Below, one piece after another: positions 12,346 to 23,315 of a stretch of 64,000 bases of DNA. Location of the stretch: assembly GCA_965153455.1 (NCBI GenBank), contig OZ234500.1, forward strand, positions 2,604,001-2,668,000, written 5' to 3'. Position 1 is the stretch's first letter; each line of letters starts with the position of its first letter. A program made the position numbers and the translations under genes. This stretch comes from Sphagnum compactum. Lineage: Eukaryota > Bryophyta > Sphagnopsida > Sphagnales. The notes under the pieces were generated by a model. That model was not told where the DNA came from. It did not search any database and worked only from the letters and a program-made list of their open reading frames with translations.

Positions 12346-12924
12346 AAAATTCTAAGACACCAAGTCCTAGGCTATGCAAGCTTGTGTCCCAAGGACCAAG
12401 TCTTTGCCTTCTAAAAGGATATTATAATCTATTTGTCTTAAGGTTCCACTCTAGGGCACCCTCATCACTCTAAGACAAATGAGACTAATTTGGTTGCTTT
12501 GTATTTCATAACCGATCTAGATGTTCTTTGATGCCAAGACCAATCTACATATAGGGTTCTAACCTAGTATTTGCCCAACATTGGTTAATACATTATGATA
12601 TCTAGGTCATAACCATCTATATTTCCATCAACATTTGACCTTGGAATTTTGGAGACTACAAATATTTATAGAGTTATCCCTAGAGTCATCCTATGTTTTG
12701 GCCTTAGTTGGACCCTTTAATTAATGTTTCATCTCTAAATTTAGTGAAATTGGGTATCAATTCTAAATATTTGTAAGATCATATTTTGATAATGCTTGGT
12801 TTAAGAAGAAATATGAGTAGCAATCTAGGTGTAATTGCAATACCTCCAAAACCAGGGGTGAAACTCCCCTGAGAACCAATTTAGTTGAGAATATTAATTT
12901 GGTCTTCTGTTTTTGTCATGTGCA

Positions 12925-13470
12925 TGTAACTTGATGTGTAACTTGATGTAATTACACAATTACTTCGTAATTGTTTAAAGGGGTAAGTTGAATGGTACGA
13001 ATCTATAATTTGGTCATGGTGCATTGACTTTCACATATTAATTTATGTGGAAGTCATGTGCACCATGTGATTATGTTTCCCTGTGATTAATTGTGAAATC
13101 ACATGGGGGGACCATGTGATTTTGTTTCCTTGTGATTAATTGTAGAACTACATGGGGAACCATGTGGTGGATAAACTTTGAAAAGTTTCTTGATTAGTTT
13201 CCTTTTGGTTGGTATATAAGTGGGTGTTTGTGACCTTGAGAAACACCTTCACTTGTACAAAGTTATTGTATGAATGCAAAGTTTGTTAAAATTGAAGTTT
13301 TGGTTTTTTGAATGGTTTTGGTGTTGTTTATGTTTAGTTTATGGTAGGAGAATGGTGAGGCCTGCATAGACAATTCAAGGGTGAGAATAATTTTACAACC
13401 AAGATCATAGATTTCATAGTTATGTAGTAATCATACATAGTTTCGGTTCCAAACCCATTCGTGTTGTACA
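12925..13470 (+). repeat. 5' LTR of the plus-strand gypsy element
   Basis: It starts TGTAACTTGATG and ends GTGTTGTACA, giving TG...CA ends. A TATATAAG box at 13213-13220 is the likely U3 promoter. It contains a local duplication around 13060-13160 (a block running from CCATGTGATT to CACATGGGG) that is single in the 3' LTR, plus a 12-base duplication at its very start. Confidence 0.9.
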
Positions 13471-13478
13471 TATTTTTG

Positions 13479-13547
13479 GTTCCACAACACAAAGAACATA
13501 GACTCGGGTTACCGGGACCCGAGTCTATGTTCTTTGTGTTGTGGAAC
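13479..13547. repeat. perfect hairpin with 31-bp arms just inside the 5' LTR
   Basis: Bases 13479-13509 and 13517-13547 are exact reverse complements around a 7-base spacer (TACCGGG). The arm begins GTTCCACAACACAAAGAAC. It starts nine bases after the LTR end, where the primer-binding site should be. A TGGTTCC string at 13477-13483 could be the start of a PBS, but the rest does not match a tRNA 3' end that I know. There is no counterpart outside the 3' LTR. Confidence 0.95.
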
Positions 13548-14099
13548 TTGATTCTATCGTTGAAAGTTTGGTAGGAAGAAGAGAGGAAAAGGAAAGAAAA
13601 TAACAATTTTATTTTTTTTTGTTTTAAAACAAGAGATGCAAGGTGACTTGTTTATCCCTGAATCATGGACAGATTTGACAACATGGGTGGAGGAGATTCA
13701 GCTTGTGGCAATGGAGATCACGAAAGGTAAACCAAGCCGAGTTTGGTGCACGGTTGGGCGCGTAAAACAACATCATGAAGACCATAAACACGAGTCATTC
13801 TGTCTGACCCCAAGCTTGCTTTTGGATATTACTTGTAATCTTAGGCATGAACTAGAGTTGGATTTGTGGGAATCTGAAAAGATTCGCAAAGGAAAGTTGT
13901 AGGCAAGAAAGGAAAAGAAGATGGCGTGTTAAGCCATATGAAAAAATGTAAATAGAAGTTTATAAAGGATAATGAGTGTTCTTGAGTAAGCTCATGTTTG
14001 TTAGACCTTGTTGAAACCTTTAGACTTTTTATATAAAAAGTGTTATAGGTTGAAAGAAATCAAAAGAATATATGTTTTATTTCTAGGATTAGTGTTTTA

Positions 14100-14630
14100 G
14101 TGAAAACATTAATGTCAACGTTAGGAGAGGCTTTTGACTCCCCTGGTACACAGTTTCCTGAAGATAGGCAACAGACCCCATCATTGACATTAGGAATTAC
14201 TAGGCCAAGATCACCTGTTGAAAGACCTTTGGAAAAGCCTGGGACTGTAAGTGAACCAGGTGTGGTAGTATCACAACTACGTAAACGACGGGAGGAATCT
14301 AGGCCTCAACCTGACCCAGAACTTGCAAGGCAACGCCAAAAGACAATCACACAAGAATAACATTTACTCATCTGGCTTAGGAAGAAGGATGCGACTCCAT
14401 ATTATGCCAAAACCAATAACTTGCATGTCATGTGGAGTGGAGGCATTATTGATACTCGTGATGGTCATGATCTTGTAAATGTTGTCTTTCAATCCAAACA
14501 TTTAAATAGGATGATTATAGGATTAGAAATGTCTGGTCCTTTTAAAGATTTACATCAAGAAGATAGGGAGAATTTTATTATGAGTGCAAATCGGGCCATT
14601 GGAAATTTCCTTATTCATGAGGAAAGGTTG
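14100..14630 (+). pseudogene. N-terminal gag leader region of the gypsy element
   Basis: Two short open segments (14100-14360 and 14421-14633) precede the main gag frame. The first is Pro/Glu/Arg-rich. The second contains a LVNVVFQSKHLNRMI-like stretch and ends just before main gag. They look like parts of one long N-terminal gag region broken by stops. I do not recognise a domain. Confidence 0.4.
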
Positions 14631-14674
14631 TAAAAGCTAAGTGATAGTTGGTTAAAGGAATTAATTAGTTTGGT

Positions 14675-15781
14675 GTGTTTTTTTTTAAAGACAAAATAAG
14701 AATCAATATGGTTATTCTAGTTTTTAAGGGAAGTAAGGGTGAAGACCCTGAAGGGTTTTTAAGGGAATATAAACGGGCTTGTATTGGTACGGGGCTTAGA
14801 ACAGCTGCGGAATGGCTTAATTTTCTTCCTGAATTCTTAGAGGGTACGGCATCACATCGGTTTGAACGACAGACGGAAGAATTGAAGGGATCATGGATTG
14901 ACATAACTAAGGCCCTGGTGAAGGAGTTTTTTGTGAAGAATGTCTACCAAAACATAATACTTGAACTCAATCAACTAAAGCAGGGGGCTTTAGAGTCAGT
15001 AAGAGAGTATATGGAGAGGACAATGACATTGCAAAATAAACTCCAAGGGTGTCTTAGGGCACAAGGTCATGAAAGAACTAATCCAATTTTTGCTGGAGTC
15101 AATGCATTGGTACTAAAATATTTCACCATTGATCTGTTGTCAGAATTACGACAACAAATGAGATACGAACAAGCGGCGACGTTCAATGAAGCACTAGAGG
15201 TGGCCAAAAAGAAGGAGGTCAGCATGGAGGAAGTTGCACGACCAACTGTGCAATCCATGGTGAAAATAATTCAATTTTCGACCGAACCAGAGCTGCAGAA
15301 GCATCCGGAAGTGAGTTCCCGCATGGAATCGGCTATGGAACAAATGATCAATCAAATGAACCAGTTGAGCCTCCATCTGCTGCAACCAAGGACTAGTAGG
15401 AGCAGAAACATGGAGAGGGACTTGTCAACAATTCAATGTTACAAGTGTCGAGAGATGGGACATTATTCAAAAGAATGTCCAAACTTGCCAGCCTTGGCTA
15501 CCAAAGAGAATGCGGGTTCTTCTACTCGAAGGTTTTTTGCAGAGGAGAAGGGCAAAGCTCAAGTGCATTTAATTGAGCCGATAAATGAAGGGCGAGAAAA
15601 TGTTTTGATGGGTTTGGAGAAGAGCCTCAAAATCCCTAAGGATGCGATGGATGTCATGGCTCAAACTAAACGATTGGTGGAAGACACTACTCATCCTGAC
15701 GCAAGTGTCAAGAGGTTCAAAGAGATGGCGAGAGCCCCAAAAGAAAAGAAAAAGAATCAAAGGCGAAGGTTTGGCTTCTAA
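14675..15781 (+). CDS. gag: gypsy gag polyprotein with CCHC zinc knuckle
   Basis: This is the longest open frame in the element, about 360 residues. The first two thirds match the retrotransposon gag fold: FLREYKRACIGTG near the start, then WLNFLPEFLEGTA, the FV..VYQNIILELNQLKQG stretch and a VREYMERTMTLQ helix. A zinc knuckle at 15437-15478 reads C-x2-C-x4-H-x4-C (CYKCREMGHYSKEC). A basic tail (KEKKKNQRRRFG) ends the frame at a TAA. The protein would form the particle and bind element RNA. The true start is uncertain because no initiator codon is obvious at the opening of the frame and the frame may have been fused to the upstream segments. Confidence 0.85.
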   Translation: MFFFKDKIRINMVILVFKGSKGEDPEGFLREYKRACIGTGLRTAAEWLNFLPEFLEGTASHRFERQTEELKGSWIDITKALVKEFFVKNVYQNIILELNQLKQGALESVREYMERTMTLQNKLQGCLRAQGHERTNPIFAGVNALVLKYFTIDLLSELRQQMRYEQAATFNEALEVAKKKEVSMEEVARPTVQSMVKIIQFSTEPELQKHPEVSSRMESAMEQMINQMNQLSLHLLQPRTSRSRNMERDLSTIQCYKCREMGHYSKECPNLPALATKENAGSSTRRFFAEEKGKAQVHLIEPINEGRENVLMGLEKSLKIPKDAMDVMAQTKRLVEDTTHPDASVKRFKEMARAPKEKKKNQRRRFGF

Positions 15782-15817
15782 GATTTTCTAATTTCTAGAG
15801 ATTCTGGTCCTTATTCA

Positions 15818-16261
15818 ATGGTGAAGGATGTGGGATCACAGAAAGTAGACATCACCATCGGACAGTTGGTTGCAATGGTGCCGTCAGCTCGAAGGGAGTT
15901 TAGAAAGGGGTTGTCAACACCTAAAGTCCCAAAAGTACCCACACCTTTGAATGCCATAGCAGTTGAGCGCGAATGTGATCCGGTCATTGATGTGCAATGC
16001 AATGGATCAATGTTGTGTGGAGTGTTGGTGGATGGAGGGGCAGGAGTCAATGTGATGATAATTCCTGCAATGAGGTACTTAGGCTTGAAAATTGATAGGC
16101 CAACCTTAGTAACCTTAAAGATGGCTAACAAACGAGTTGTTAGGCCAGAAGGAGTCATTAGCAATGTTGTGATCACTGTAATGAGGGTTTCTACCATTGT
16201 GAATTTCCATGTGGTATTAGAGGAAGATAGGGCTTATCCAATGATATTAGGTAGGCCTTAG
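15818..16261 (+). pseudogene. gypsy aspartic protease
   Basis: The frame carries a retropepsin-type core: VIDVQCNGSMLCGVLVDGG near 15985-16040, then AGVNVMI, and the closing MILGRP at the C-terminus. The active-site motif, normally D-T/S-G-A, reads D-G-G-A, so the residue after the catalytic Asp is altered. It is separated from gag by a stop and a short gap, and from RT by a stop at 16259-16261. In an intact element it would be part of a gag-pol or pol polyprotein and would cut it. Confidence 0.8.
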
Positions 16262-16303
16262 TTAACAAAGTCGCATGCAAGGAACTATTGGAGCGAAGGA
16301 TAC

Positions 16304-17440
16304 ATGACCATCGAAGTTCATCCTAACCGACAAAAAGTTCCATTTGCCAGTTTTGTGAAAAGCTTTGGAAGGACGAATGAATATGAAAATGAATCAGAAA
16401 CAGACCAAAGCTCTAGCTCTGAAGCGATTTACATGGATGATTCTAATGAAGAGGAAGTAGGGTTATATGCTTTGGAGACAATCCCCAAGGTTGGAGCTTT
16501 GTCGGATCAAAGGGTTCAAGGGGATGATAACCAATCAACTCCATGCATGTTAATAGAAGGAAAAGTCGTGGAGCGGCTAAGCAAGATTCAACTAGGACCA
16601 GACCTTCACCCGGAGGAAAGAAAGTAATATGAGGATTTATTACGTAAGTATATCCATCTTTTTGCTTTCAGTTACAAAGACCTTAAGGAGGTCACCATAG
16701 AGCAACACAAAATTGAAATGTTACCAAATGCCAAACCGATCAAGGCCAAACAAGGGAGGTGGAACCCAAGGTACACGACAATGGTGAAGGAAGAGCTTGA
16801 CAAGTTGTTGGAGGCAGGGTTCATTAGACCTATGGAGACAATTGAGTGGGTTTCTCCTGTGGTATTAGCATTAAAGAAGAATGGTAAGCTAAGGGTATGT
16901 GTTAACTACAAAGCTTTAAACAAAGTAACTAAAAAAGACCGATACCCTTTGCCATTTTGTGAAAAATTTTTGGAAAAAGTAGCAAGGCACGAGATGTACA
17001 CATTTGGAGATGGGTACAAGGGCTACCACCAGGTGAAAATTGCTTCAGAAGATCAATTGAAGACCACATTCACCACACCTTGGGGGACATTTTGTTACAC
17101 AGTAATGCCCTTTGGGTTGTGCATTGCTCAAGGGACATTTCAACGTTTAATGAACAAGGTCTTTGATCCATTCTTGGGCCTTTTTCTACGAGTTTTCATT
17201 GACGACTTTGGAGTTTATAGTGATAGAGCTTCCCACCTTGCCAAACTTGAATTAGTCTTTCAATGTTTAGATAGTTTGGGAGTGACTTTGAGCCCTGAGA
17301 AAACCACAATTGGGTTTTCAGAAAGGAAGATGGTTGGACACATTGTGTCAAAGGATGGGGTAGCCACAGATCCCGAGAAGTTTGATAGGATTCAAAGCTT
17401 CCCTTTCCCACCACGAAGAAAGCCCTTCGAAGTTTTTTAG
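16304..17440 (+). pseudogene. gypsy reverse transcriptase with N-terminal linker
   Basis: An acidic linker (16304-16627) leads into RT (16718-17440). RT landmarks in order are GFIRPMETIEWVSPVVL, KKNGKLRVCVNYKALN, KKDRYPLPF, the YKGYHQVKIA palm segment, TPWGTFCYTVMPFGL, and the catalytic FIDDFGVYS at 17192-17218. Two catalytic Asp of the IDD motif are intact, but the usual DxxxGYHQ Asp reads as DGYKGYHQ in a shifted context. A frameshift at about 17430 moves the reading frame into RNase H. The element is therefore not translatable through pol as it stands. Confidence 0.88.
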
Positions 17441-17442
17441 GG

Positions 17443-18000
17443 ATGGTGGGATATTATCGGAGGTTCATACACATGTTTGCAGTAAAAGCATGTCCTTTAA
17501 CACGATTCTTGCATGAAGATGCACCTGCACCAATGGAGGACGAGGTGTCAAGACGGGCATTCGAACAACTGAAGTCAGCTCTTCAAGTTGCGCCAATCCT
17601 TCGGACTCCAGATTGGAACAAACCATTTTTAGTATATTGTGATGCATCTGGAGAAGCGGTGGGGAGCACACTATCACAATTGGACGAAAATGGGCACAAC
17701 CATCCCATTCATTTTGCTAGCAGACAATTAACTTCAACAGAGAAGAATTATATTGTGAGCGAACTAGAAGGTCTTGTAGTTATTTACTCTCTTAAGAAGT
17801 TTCACCATTACTTGTTGCGATACAAGGCCAAAATTGTGATAAATCACAAGGCCTTAACCTACTTGGTCAACAAGCCCAATCCAAGTGGTCGACTTGCTTG
17901 ATGGAGGAATTTGACATTGACATTGTCCATCGTCCAAGAAGGCGGCATGACAATGTTGATGGCCTTACAAGAGCATACGAAGGAGTGGGAGATGTTTAAG
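17443..18000 (+). pseudogene. gypsy RNase H domain
   Basis: It begins with the RT connection motif LGMVGYYRRFI in the new frame, then PLTRFLHEDAP and the RNase H core: KPFLVYCDASGEAVGSTLSQ, NHPIHFASRQLTSTEKNYI and ELEGLVVIYSLKKFHHYL. The catalytic Asp (CDAS) and the Glu of SELEGL are present. After 17900 the frame shifts again and the tail reads EEFDIDIVHRPRRRHDNVDGLTR, the conserved end of gypsy RNase H. Confidence 0.87.
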
Positions 18001-18189
18001 AGGATGACGACTTTCCGAATGCGGTAATCATGGCCATTAATGTAGAAGAAGCACTTGAAGAATATCGGGAAATCATTCAGTACTTAGATGGCATGAGGTT
18101 TCCAATTGGAGCCACAAAGGCAGTACGAACAAGAATTACGCACAAGAGTCGAAATTATTTGATGATAGGCAATCAGCTCTATTTCCAAG

Positions 18190-19318
18190 GAAGGGATGGT
18201 GTTTTATGACGAACCATTGGAAAACGTGACACCTCACGTCTTTTGTATGAGTTTCATGATGGGTTCTGTGGAGGCCACTTTACGGGACGAATCACTGCAG
18301 AAAAGATTTTGCAAGTAGGTTACCATTGGCCCACCCTTTTCAAGGATGCCCATGATTATTGTAAGAGTTGTGATGTATGTCAAGCCTATGCACAAAGGTC
18401 TACTGTGAGTGGCCCTTTACATCCCATACCACCATTAGGACCTTTTGAAAAATGGGGAATTGATTTAATGGGCCCATTGCCAATGATTAAGAGAGAGCAT
18501 TGATTCATTGTGGTTGCCATAGACTACCTCACAAAGTTTGCAGAAGTACGTGCCTTGAAATCCTTAGTGAAACATGAAATAACATGATTTATGTATGAAC
18601 GAGTTTTTACTCGATTTGGGACACCACTTGAAATTGTTTCTAGATAATGGTCCCTAATTTTTGAGTGAGGTTGTGGAAAACTTGTTAACACGCCTTGCAA
18701 TGAAACATAGGTTTACCACTATGTATAAGCCTAGCACTAATGGCCTAGTAGAAAGGACCAATAGGACATTGTGTTCCATGTTGGCAAAAGAGGCAGAGGT
18801 TCATGTGAACATTTGTGATTGGGATCTCAAGATCCACCATGTTGTGTGGGTTTACAACACCACATATAAAACTGCCACATGGTACTCACCTTTTCGTTTA
18901 ACCTACAGGATGGAAGCGTTTTTACCCATTGAGTTGGAAGTAATGACTTTACGCACTGCCACAACGATGAGACTTCCTTTGGATGAGTCCTAACGCCATC
19001 GATTGTTGTAACTTAACGAGTTAGACGAATTGCAGTTGAAAGCCCACCAGTCGATTGAAATCGCACAAGCTCAACAAAAGAAGGCTTTTGACAAGAAGGT
19101 GAAGGAAAGGGAGTTCAAAGAAGGTGACCTTGTCATGATGTTTGACGCTCGACATCATCACAGGGCTTATAAGAAATTGTTACCCAAGTGATTTTGACCT
19201 TTTGTTATCAAGAAGGTGTTTGCTAATAATGGATCTTATGAGCTTGAAAATGTTGATGGCTCACCATATCCAGACCGCATTAATCATGACAAATTGAAGA
19301 AGGTTTTGGATGTGTGAT
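18190..19318 (+). pseudogene. gypsy integrase
   Basis: The zinc-binding domain reads H-x-n-H-x-n-C-x2-C across YEFHDGFCGGHFTGR and YCKSCDVCQ (18247-18390). The core follows with WGIDLMGPLP, FIVVAIDYLTKFAEV, an out-of-frame LDNGP near 18636-18652, and NGLVERTNRTL with the catalytic Glu at about 18745. A basic C-terminal region (KEREFKEGDLVMMFDAR, then PDRINHDKLKKVL) ends at a stop near 19315, close to the 3' LTR. There is no chromodomain. At least four stops or frameshifts interrupt it, including a TGA at about 18207 and a TGA at about 18501. Confidence 0.87.
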
Positions 19319-19353
19319 TCCGATGACGGAATCCATAATGAGTTTGGGAGTGA

Positions 19354-19840
19354 TGTAACTTGATGTAATTACACAATTACTTAGGTAATTATTTAAAGGG
19401 GTAAGTTGAATGGTAGGATTCTATAATTTGGTCATGGTGCATTAACTTTCACATATTAATTTATGTGGAAGTCATGTGTACCATGTGATTATGTTTCCTT
19501 GTGATTAATTGTGGAATCACATGGGGAACCATGTGGTGGATAAACTTTGGGAAGTTTCTTGACTAGTTTCCTTTTGGTTGGTATATAAGTGGGTGTTTGT
19601 GACCTTAAGAAACACCTTCACTTGTACAAAGTTATTGTATGAATGCAAAGTTTGTTAAAATTGAAGTTTTGGTTTTTGAATGGTTTTGGTGTTGTTTGTG
19701 TTTGGTTTATAGTAGGAGAATGGTGAGCCTTGCATAGACAATTGAAGGGTGAGAGAATAATTTTACAACCAAGATCATATATTTCATAGCTATGTAGTAA
19801 TCATACATAGTTTCAATTCCAAACCTGTTCGTGTTGTACA
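19354..19840 (+). repeat. 3' LTR of the plus-strand gypsy element
   Basis: It matches the 5' LTR along its length, with TATATAAG at 19582-19589 and the same GTGTTGTACA end. It is about 60 bases shorter because it lacks the two internal duplications seen in the 5' copy. The purine-rich stretch GAGTTTGGGAGTGA just upstream is the likely polypurine tract. Confidence 0.9.
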
Positions 19841-20054
19841 TGCACTCCTTTCTTTGTTGAAACTACAACCCAGTAGCCCCATGCCCAATGAACTTTGTCC
19901 AACCCCAAAAATGGTTGATAGTTGGCCTTGCACAAAGCCGCATGGTTCTATCACAAGGTTTGATTGGTTTGACCCTCCTTTTAAAACAAATAAAGAATAT
20001 GTCTGTTGTTATTTAGTGCCAAGAACTATGTTGATGCCAATGTTATGTGTGTGA

Positions 20055-20600
20055 ATCATTTATTGTAAGTGTAAATCCCATAATGAAATTTATTTACACT
20101 TTGTATACATGTATAATATGCATCCACATTCGTGTAAATGTAAATTTACAAAACAAGATGTGTAAACGTAAAATTGTATAAATCTATTTTATGTCATGTA
20201 AAACAATGTAAATGTAAAATAATAGAAAATATATGATCTCTACTTAGAGGAGATTTCATAATTTTTTTGGTGATAGGCCAACCAAATAGCCCATTAAAAA
20301 AAAATTCAAAGCATTTGTGCTTTGGGATGCACCACAACTAGTTAAATTAATTAATATGGATTTATTAGTCATCAAGGGTATATAATATATACATTTGTTA
20401 CACACCCCAAAATAGGGTTGTGTAAATGTATTTGACAAATATTTATATTTACGTGTTCAAATTTCTTACACTTATACTATCGTCGTGCATAATTTTATTT
20501 TTTGTATTTACACAAGATTTACACTTCCACATTATTTACATGCTATATATACAACTATTGACACTTACACACACAACATTGGTTGATACTCTCACTTTTG
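20055..20600. repeat. AT-rich stretch with TGTAAATGTAAA words in both orientations
   Basis: The words GTGTAAATGTA and its reverse-complement forms (ATTTACAC, TTTACA) recur many times between 20055 and 20600. The clusters near the two ends are in mainly opposite orientation, as in a degenerate inverted-repeat element. Boundaries and a coding part were not found. The open frames here are by-products of low complexity. Confidence 0.4.
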
Positions 20601-22934
20601 AAATGCATTAATTAAACTTTTAAAATGTATTAAATTTGAAATTGGTGTGGGACAACAAAATATGTAGAAAATAATAATAATAATAATATCATAGTACCTT
20701 TTCATGTTCGGCATCTCGCTATCAAATAATTATTTTATTTTAAATAATTGATTTCGATGCAAAAATATGTATATTTTTGAATTTTTAAAAAAAATTGTTT
20801 AAATTAAAAAATATTCACATCTCCAATGTTTTGCACAAAAAGGCTTGCATCATCACAGCATAAGGTTGGTCCCTGAACCTCCCCTACAGGAAATAATACA
20901 TTAACCACTGGCATACCATCAAGCACTATGGAATGTGATTCTATGCAAAATTCATGTAGGACACAAAAAGACAAGCCCAAAAATGTGCAAGAGAGAGCTT
21001 GTTGGAGGGTATTTATTGTCTCCCAAGTCTCCGTCTAATAATATTGCAAATGTTAACTTCATATTCTTTGGGGCTCTCCAAGAACTTTATTGGAATTTCG
21101 TATTTCATGACCCTACTTTAGGTGCTAATTTTTTTTTAATGGGCCCTTTGGATGCCATGAGTTGCGTGCTCTAGTGATACTTTGGTTGTTTTGGCCTCTT
21201 CCCATACTCAAATATACCTTTGTAGGGAACCCTAAAATCCAAAAGACTTTGCCAATGTTGGACAAGTAAGTCCTTTACTATAATTATTCTCAAACCATGT
21301 GCATATAATCCTGAGTTTTAACATTTGATGCCTTAACTTAATGAAATTTCATTACTTTATGGATAATAATGCATCAAGGTTAAAAGAAGGCTTAGCGGAT
21401 GAAAGAAAGGCCCATATTCTGGATGACTTTACAAAAAAACATTTATTGCGTAGCTTATATGTAGTCTTGCATTTTAAAGTGCATTTGGTTATTCCAGTTG
21501 TTTGAGTTATGGTGATTAATTATGACATATTTGAACATAAGCAACCCTCTAGAAAGGGGGGAATTTAACAAAAGCCAATATAAGGCGTTTGTGATTTCTA
21601 TGATCCAATAAGATTCTATTGTCTGAAAAAGAAAAGTGATAAAGATGGAACATGGTGCATTTAGGCCTTTGGAGCCCTAAGCTTTTTGTTGATGCAAGTC
21701 CCTAGGAAATAAATTAGGTTGATTATGTAAGAAGCCAAAGGTGTTCATAGCCAAAGGAATTGGTCTTTTCAAATTTGAAATCATCCTAATTATTTTTCTT
21801 GGCTTGGACCACTTGCAAGGCCACCACATTCAATATGTCAAAATAATGGATTTATCGTCACATATGATTAAATGTTTATAGTCATATGTACAAATTTGAC
21901 TTCATGACTTCACAATCCATTCAACTCATCACCATTACCATGGGATTTGCAATTTCATCCATGGCATCTTGTTGTTTGTAAATCATCCAACATATGTGAA
22001 GTCAAGCCAAAGAGATCAACTACAAGGTAGTTGAAAACAAGTTGAAAATAAGTCAAAATTTATGTAAATTAGTTGAAATGTAGTTGAAATTACAAGTCTA
22101 CACAATACAGTCACAATTGTAAAACTACAAAATCTGGACTATGGGGATAATACACCTAGCTAAAATTAATTAAAGAAAATCAAACCATAATAAAAGCATT
22201 GTCTACATATACATTATCAATTAAGAATGCAAAACCTATCATAATTTGAAAATTATGCAAGGAAACTTCTACATCTTGAAAATACTAATGTTATTAATCA
22301 AACATTTATTGTAACAATGAAATGACTCTCCTATAAGGTGGTTGTTCTATGTTTATGTGCTAATGGTGTGAACTCATTTGTTGGCATACTTAATTGGATT
22401 GTTGCCTTGTTGAACCATGTCTTTTGACTTGTTCATAGTTGCACCTTGCATTTTGAATTTAAAAAACTGAAAGTTGTTAGAAATGAAAAAACTTAATAGG
22501 AATCTAAGTTATAATGCATCAAAAAAAAGATTGTGCATTAGTTGCACACATTAAAAATCAATAAAAACATCATCATTTCCTATTCAAGAATAAGGAAGTT
22601 TAACAAAGAAAAAAACACCTTGAAATCTAAAAAAATTAGAACTAAATAACAAATAGAAATGGCACACATCATGGGCTTACCTTATACATAATTGACAAAC
22701 ATAGTTGAAACTTGATTGAAATCTAGTGAACTCAATCAAAATATAGGAGAAATTGTATAGTTGAAACTTAGTTGAAAATAACTCACTAAAGCAAACATAA
22801 TTAAAACCTTACTTGCATTGATGGTTGAAAAGGTTCATAAGTTTAGCTCTCATTGCCCAAATGTTTGTTTTGGATTTGGAAAGAAGAAAAATCAATGAGA
22901 GTTGAAGAAAAAAACTTTCATACTTACAAAACAT
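20601..22934. other. AT-rich non-coding sequence
   Basis: No coding domain, LTR or RNA gene was recognised. The word AGTTGAAA recurs at 22025-22090 and 22700-22770 and again further on (23936, 25130, 25420-25455), mostly in one orientation. Confidence 0.4.
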
Positions 22935-23315
22935 GTTTTTCTTTTTTCTTTTATTTGGACCCCTCCTATTTTCAAAGCTCATAATTATTTCATTTCTTCT
23001 TCATTTTAAATGATTTAAAGTGCTATAGGAGCACCACTTTAAGTTGTACAGATGATCTTTTTATTATAATAACAACAGAACAACATAAAAGGAAATTTTT
23101 GGATGTTCAAGAACTGGTTGTGGTTTGTTGTTTTGAGTTCTTGACCTCCCTATTTTGGGGGGCCATAACTTTCTCATTTCTAGTCCATTTTTTACGATTT
23201 TTAGTGCCTCAAATGCACCAAGAGGAGAAGTTCAACATTTGCTTGGACATTAGAAACAAAAGAGCCTTCCCCTTGGATCAAAACTACCCTAAGCACTTAA
23301 GTGTACTAAAACTAA
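22935..23315 (-). repeat. dispersed repeat, copy 2 (inverted partner of 11420-11800)
   Basis: The reverse complement of this segment matches 11420-11800. Blocks recognisable here are GGCCATAACTTTCTCATTTC, TGCACCAAGAGGAGAAG, TTTAAAGTGCTATAGGAGC and CCCTAAGCACTTAAGTGT. The two copies lie on opposite strands about 11 kb apart. The open frame at 23099-23320 is a by-product of this repeat. Confidence 0.7.

Larger units (their letters stand above)
12925..19840 (+). mobile_element. Ty3/gypsy LTR retrotransposon, complete but mutated
   Basis: Two direct LTRs bracket gag, protease, RT, RNase H and integrase in the order that defines Ty3/gypsy. The RT active site is FIDDF and no chromodomain follows integrase, which points toward a non-chromovirus (Tat/Athila-like) lineage. 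The four bases TGCA flank both ends (12921-12924 and 19841-19844) and may be the target-site duplication, although five is more usual. LTRs differ at roughly 25-30 aligned positions by eye, so the insertion is not recent. Nonsense changes and frameshifts in pol mean it is not autonomous now. The exact 5' boundary is uncertain by about 12 bases because the LTR starts with a small duplication of TGTAACTTGATG. Confidence 0.92.

Noticed and set aside
13479-13547. Hairpin as a microRNA precursor or tRNA gene
   Set aside because: The arms pair perfectly, unlike usual plant precursors, and there is no tRNA box pair. The position in the LTR element favours a rearrangement or leader structure.
14665-14904. 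Minus-strand open frames opposite gag
   Set aside because: Shadows of the well-supported plus-strand gag frame.
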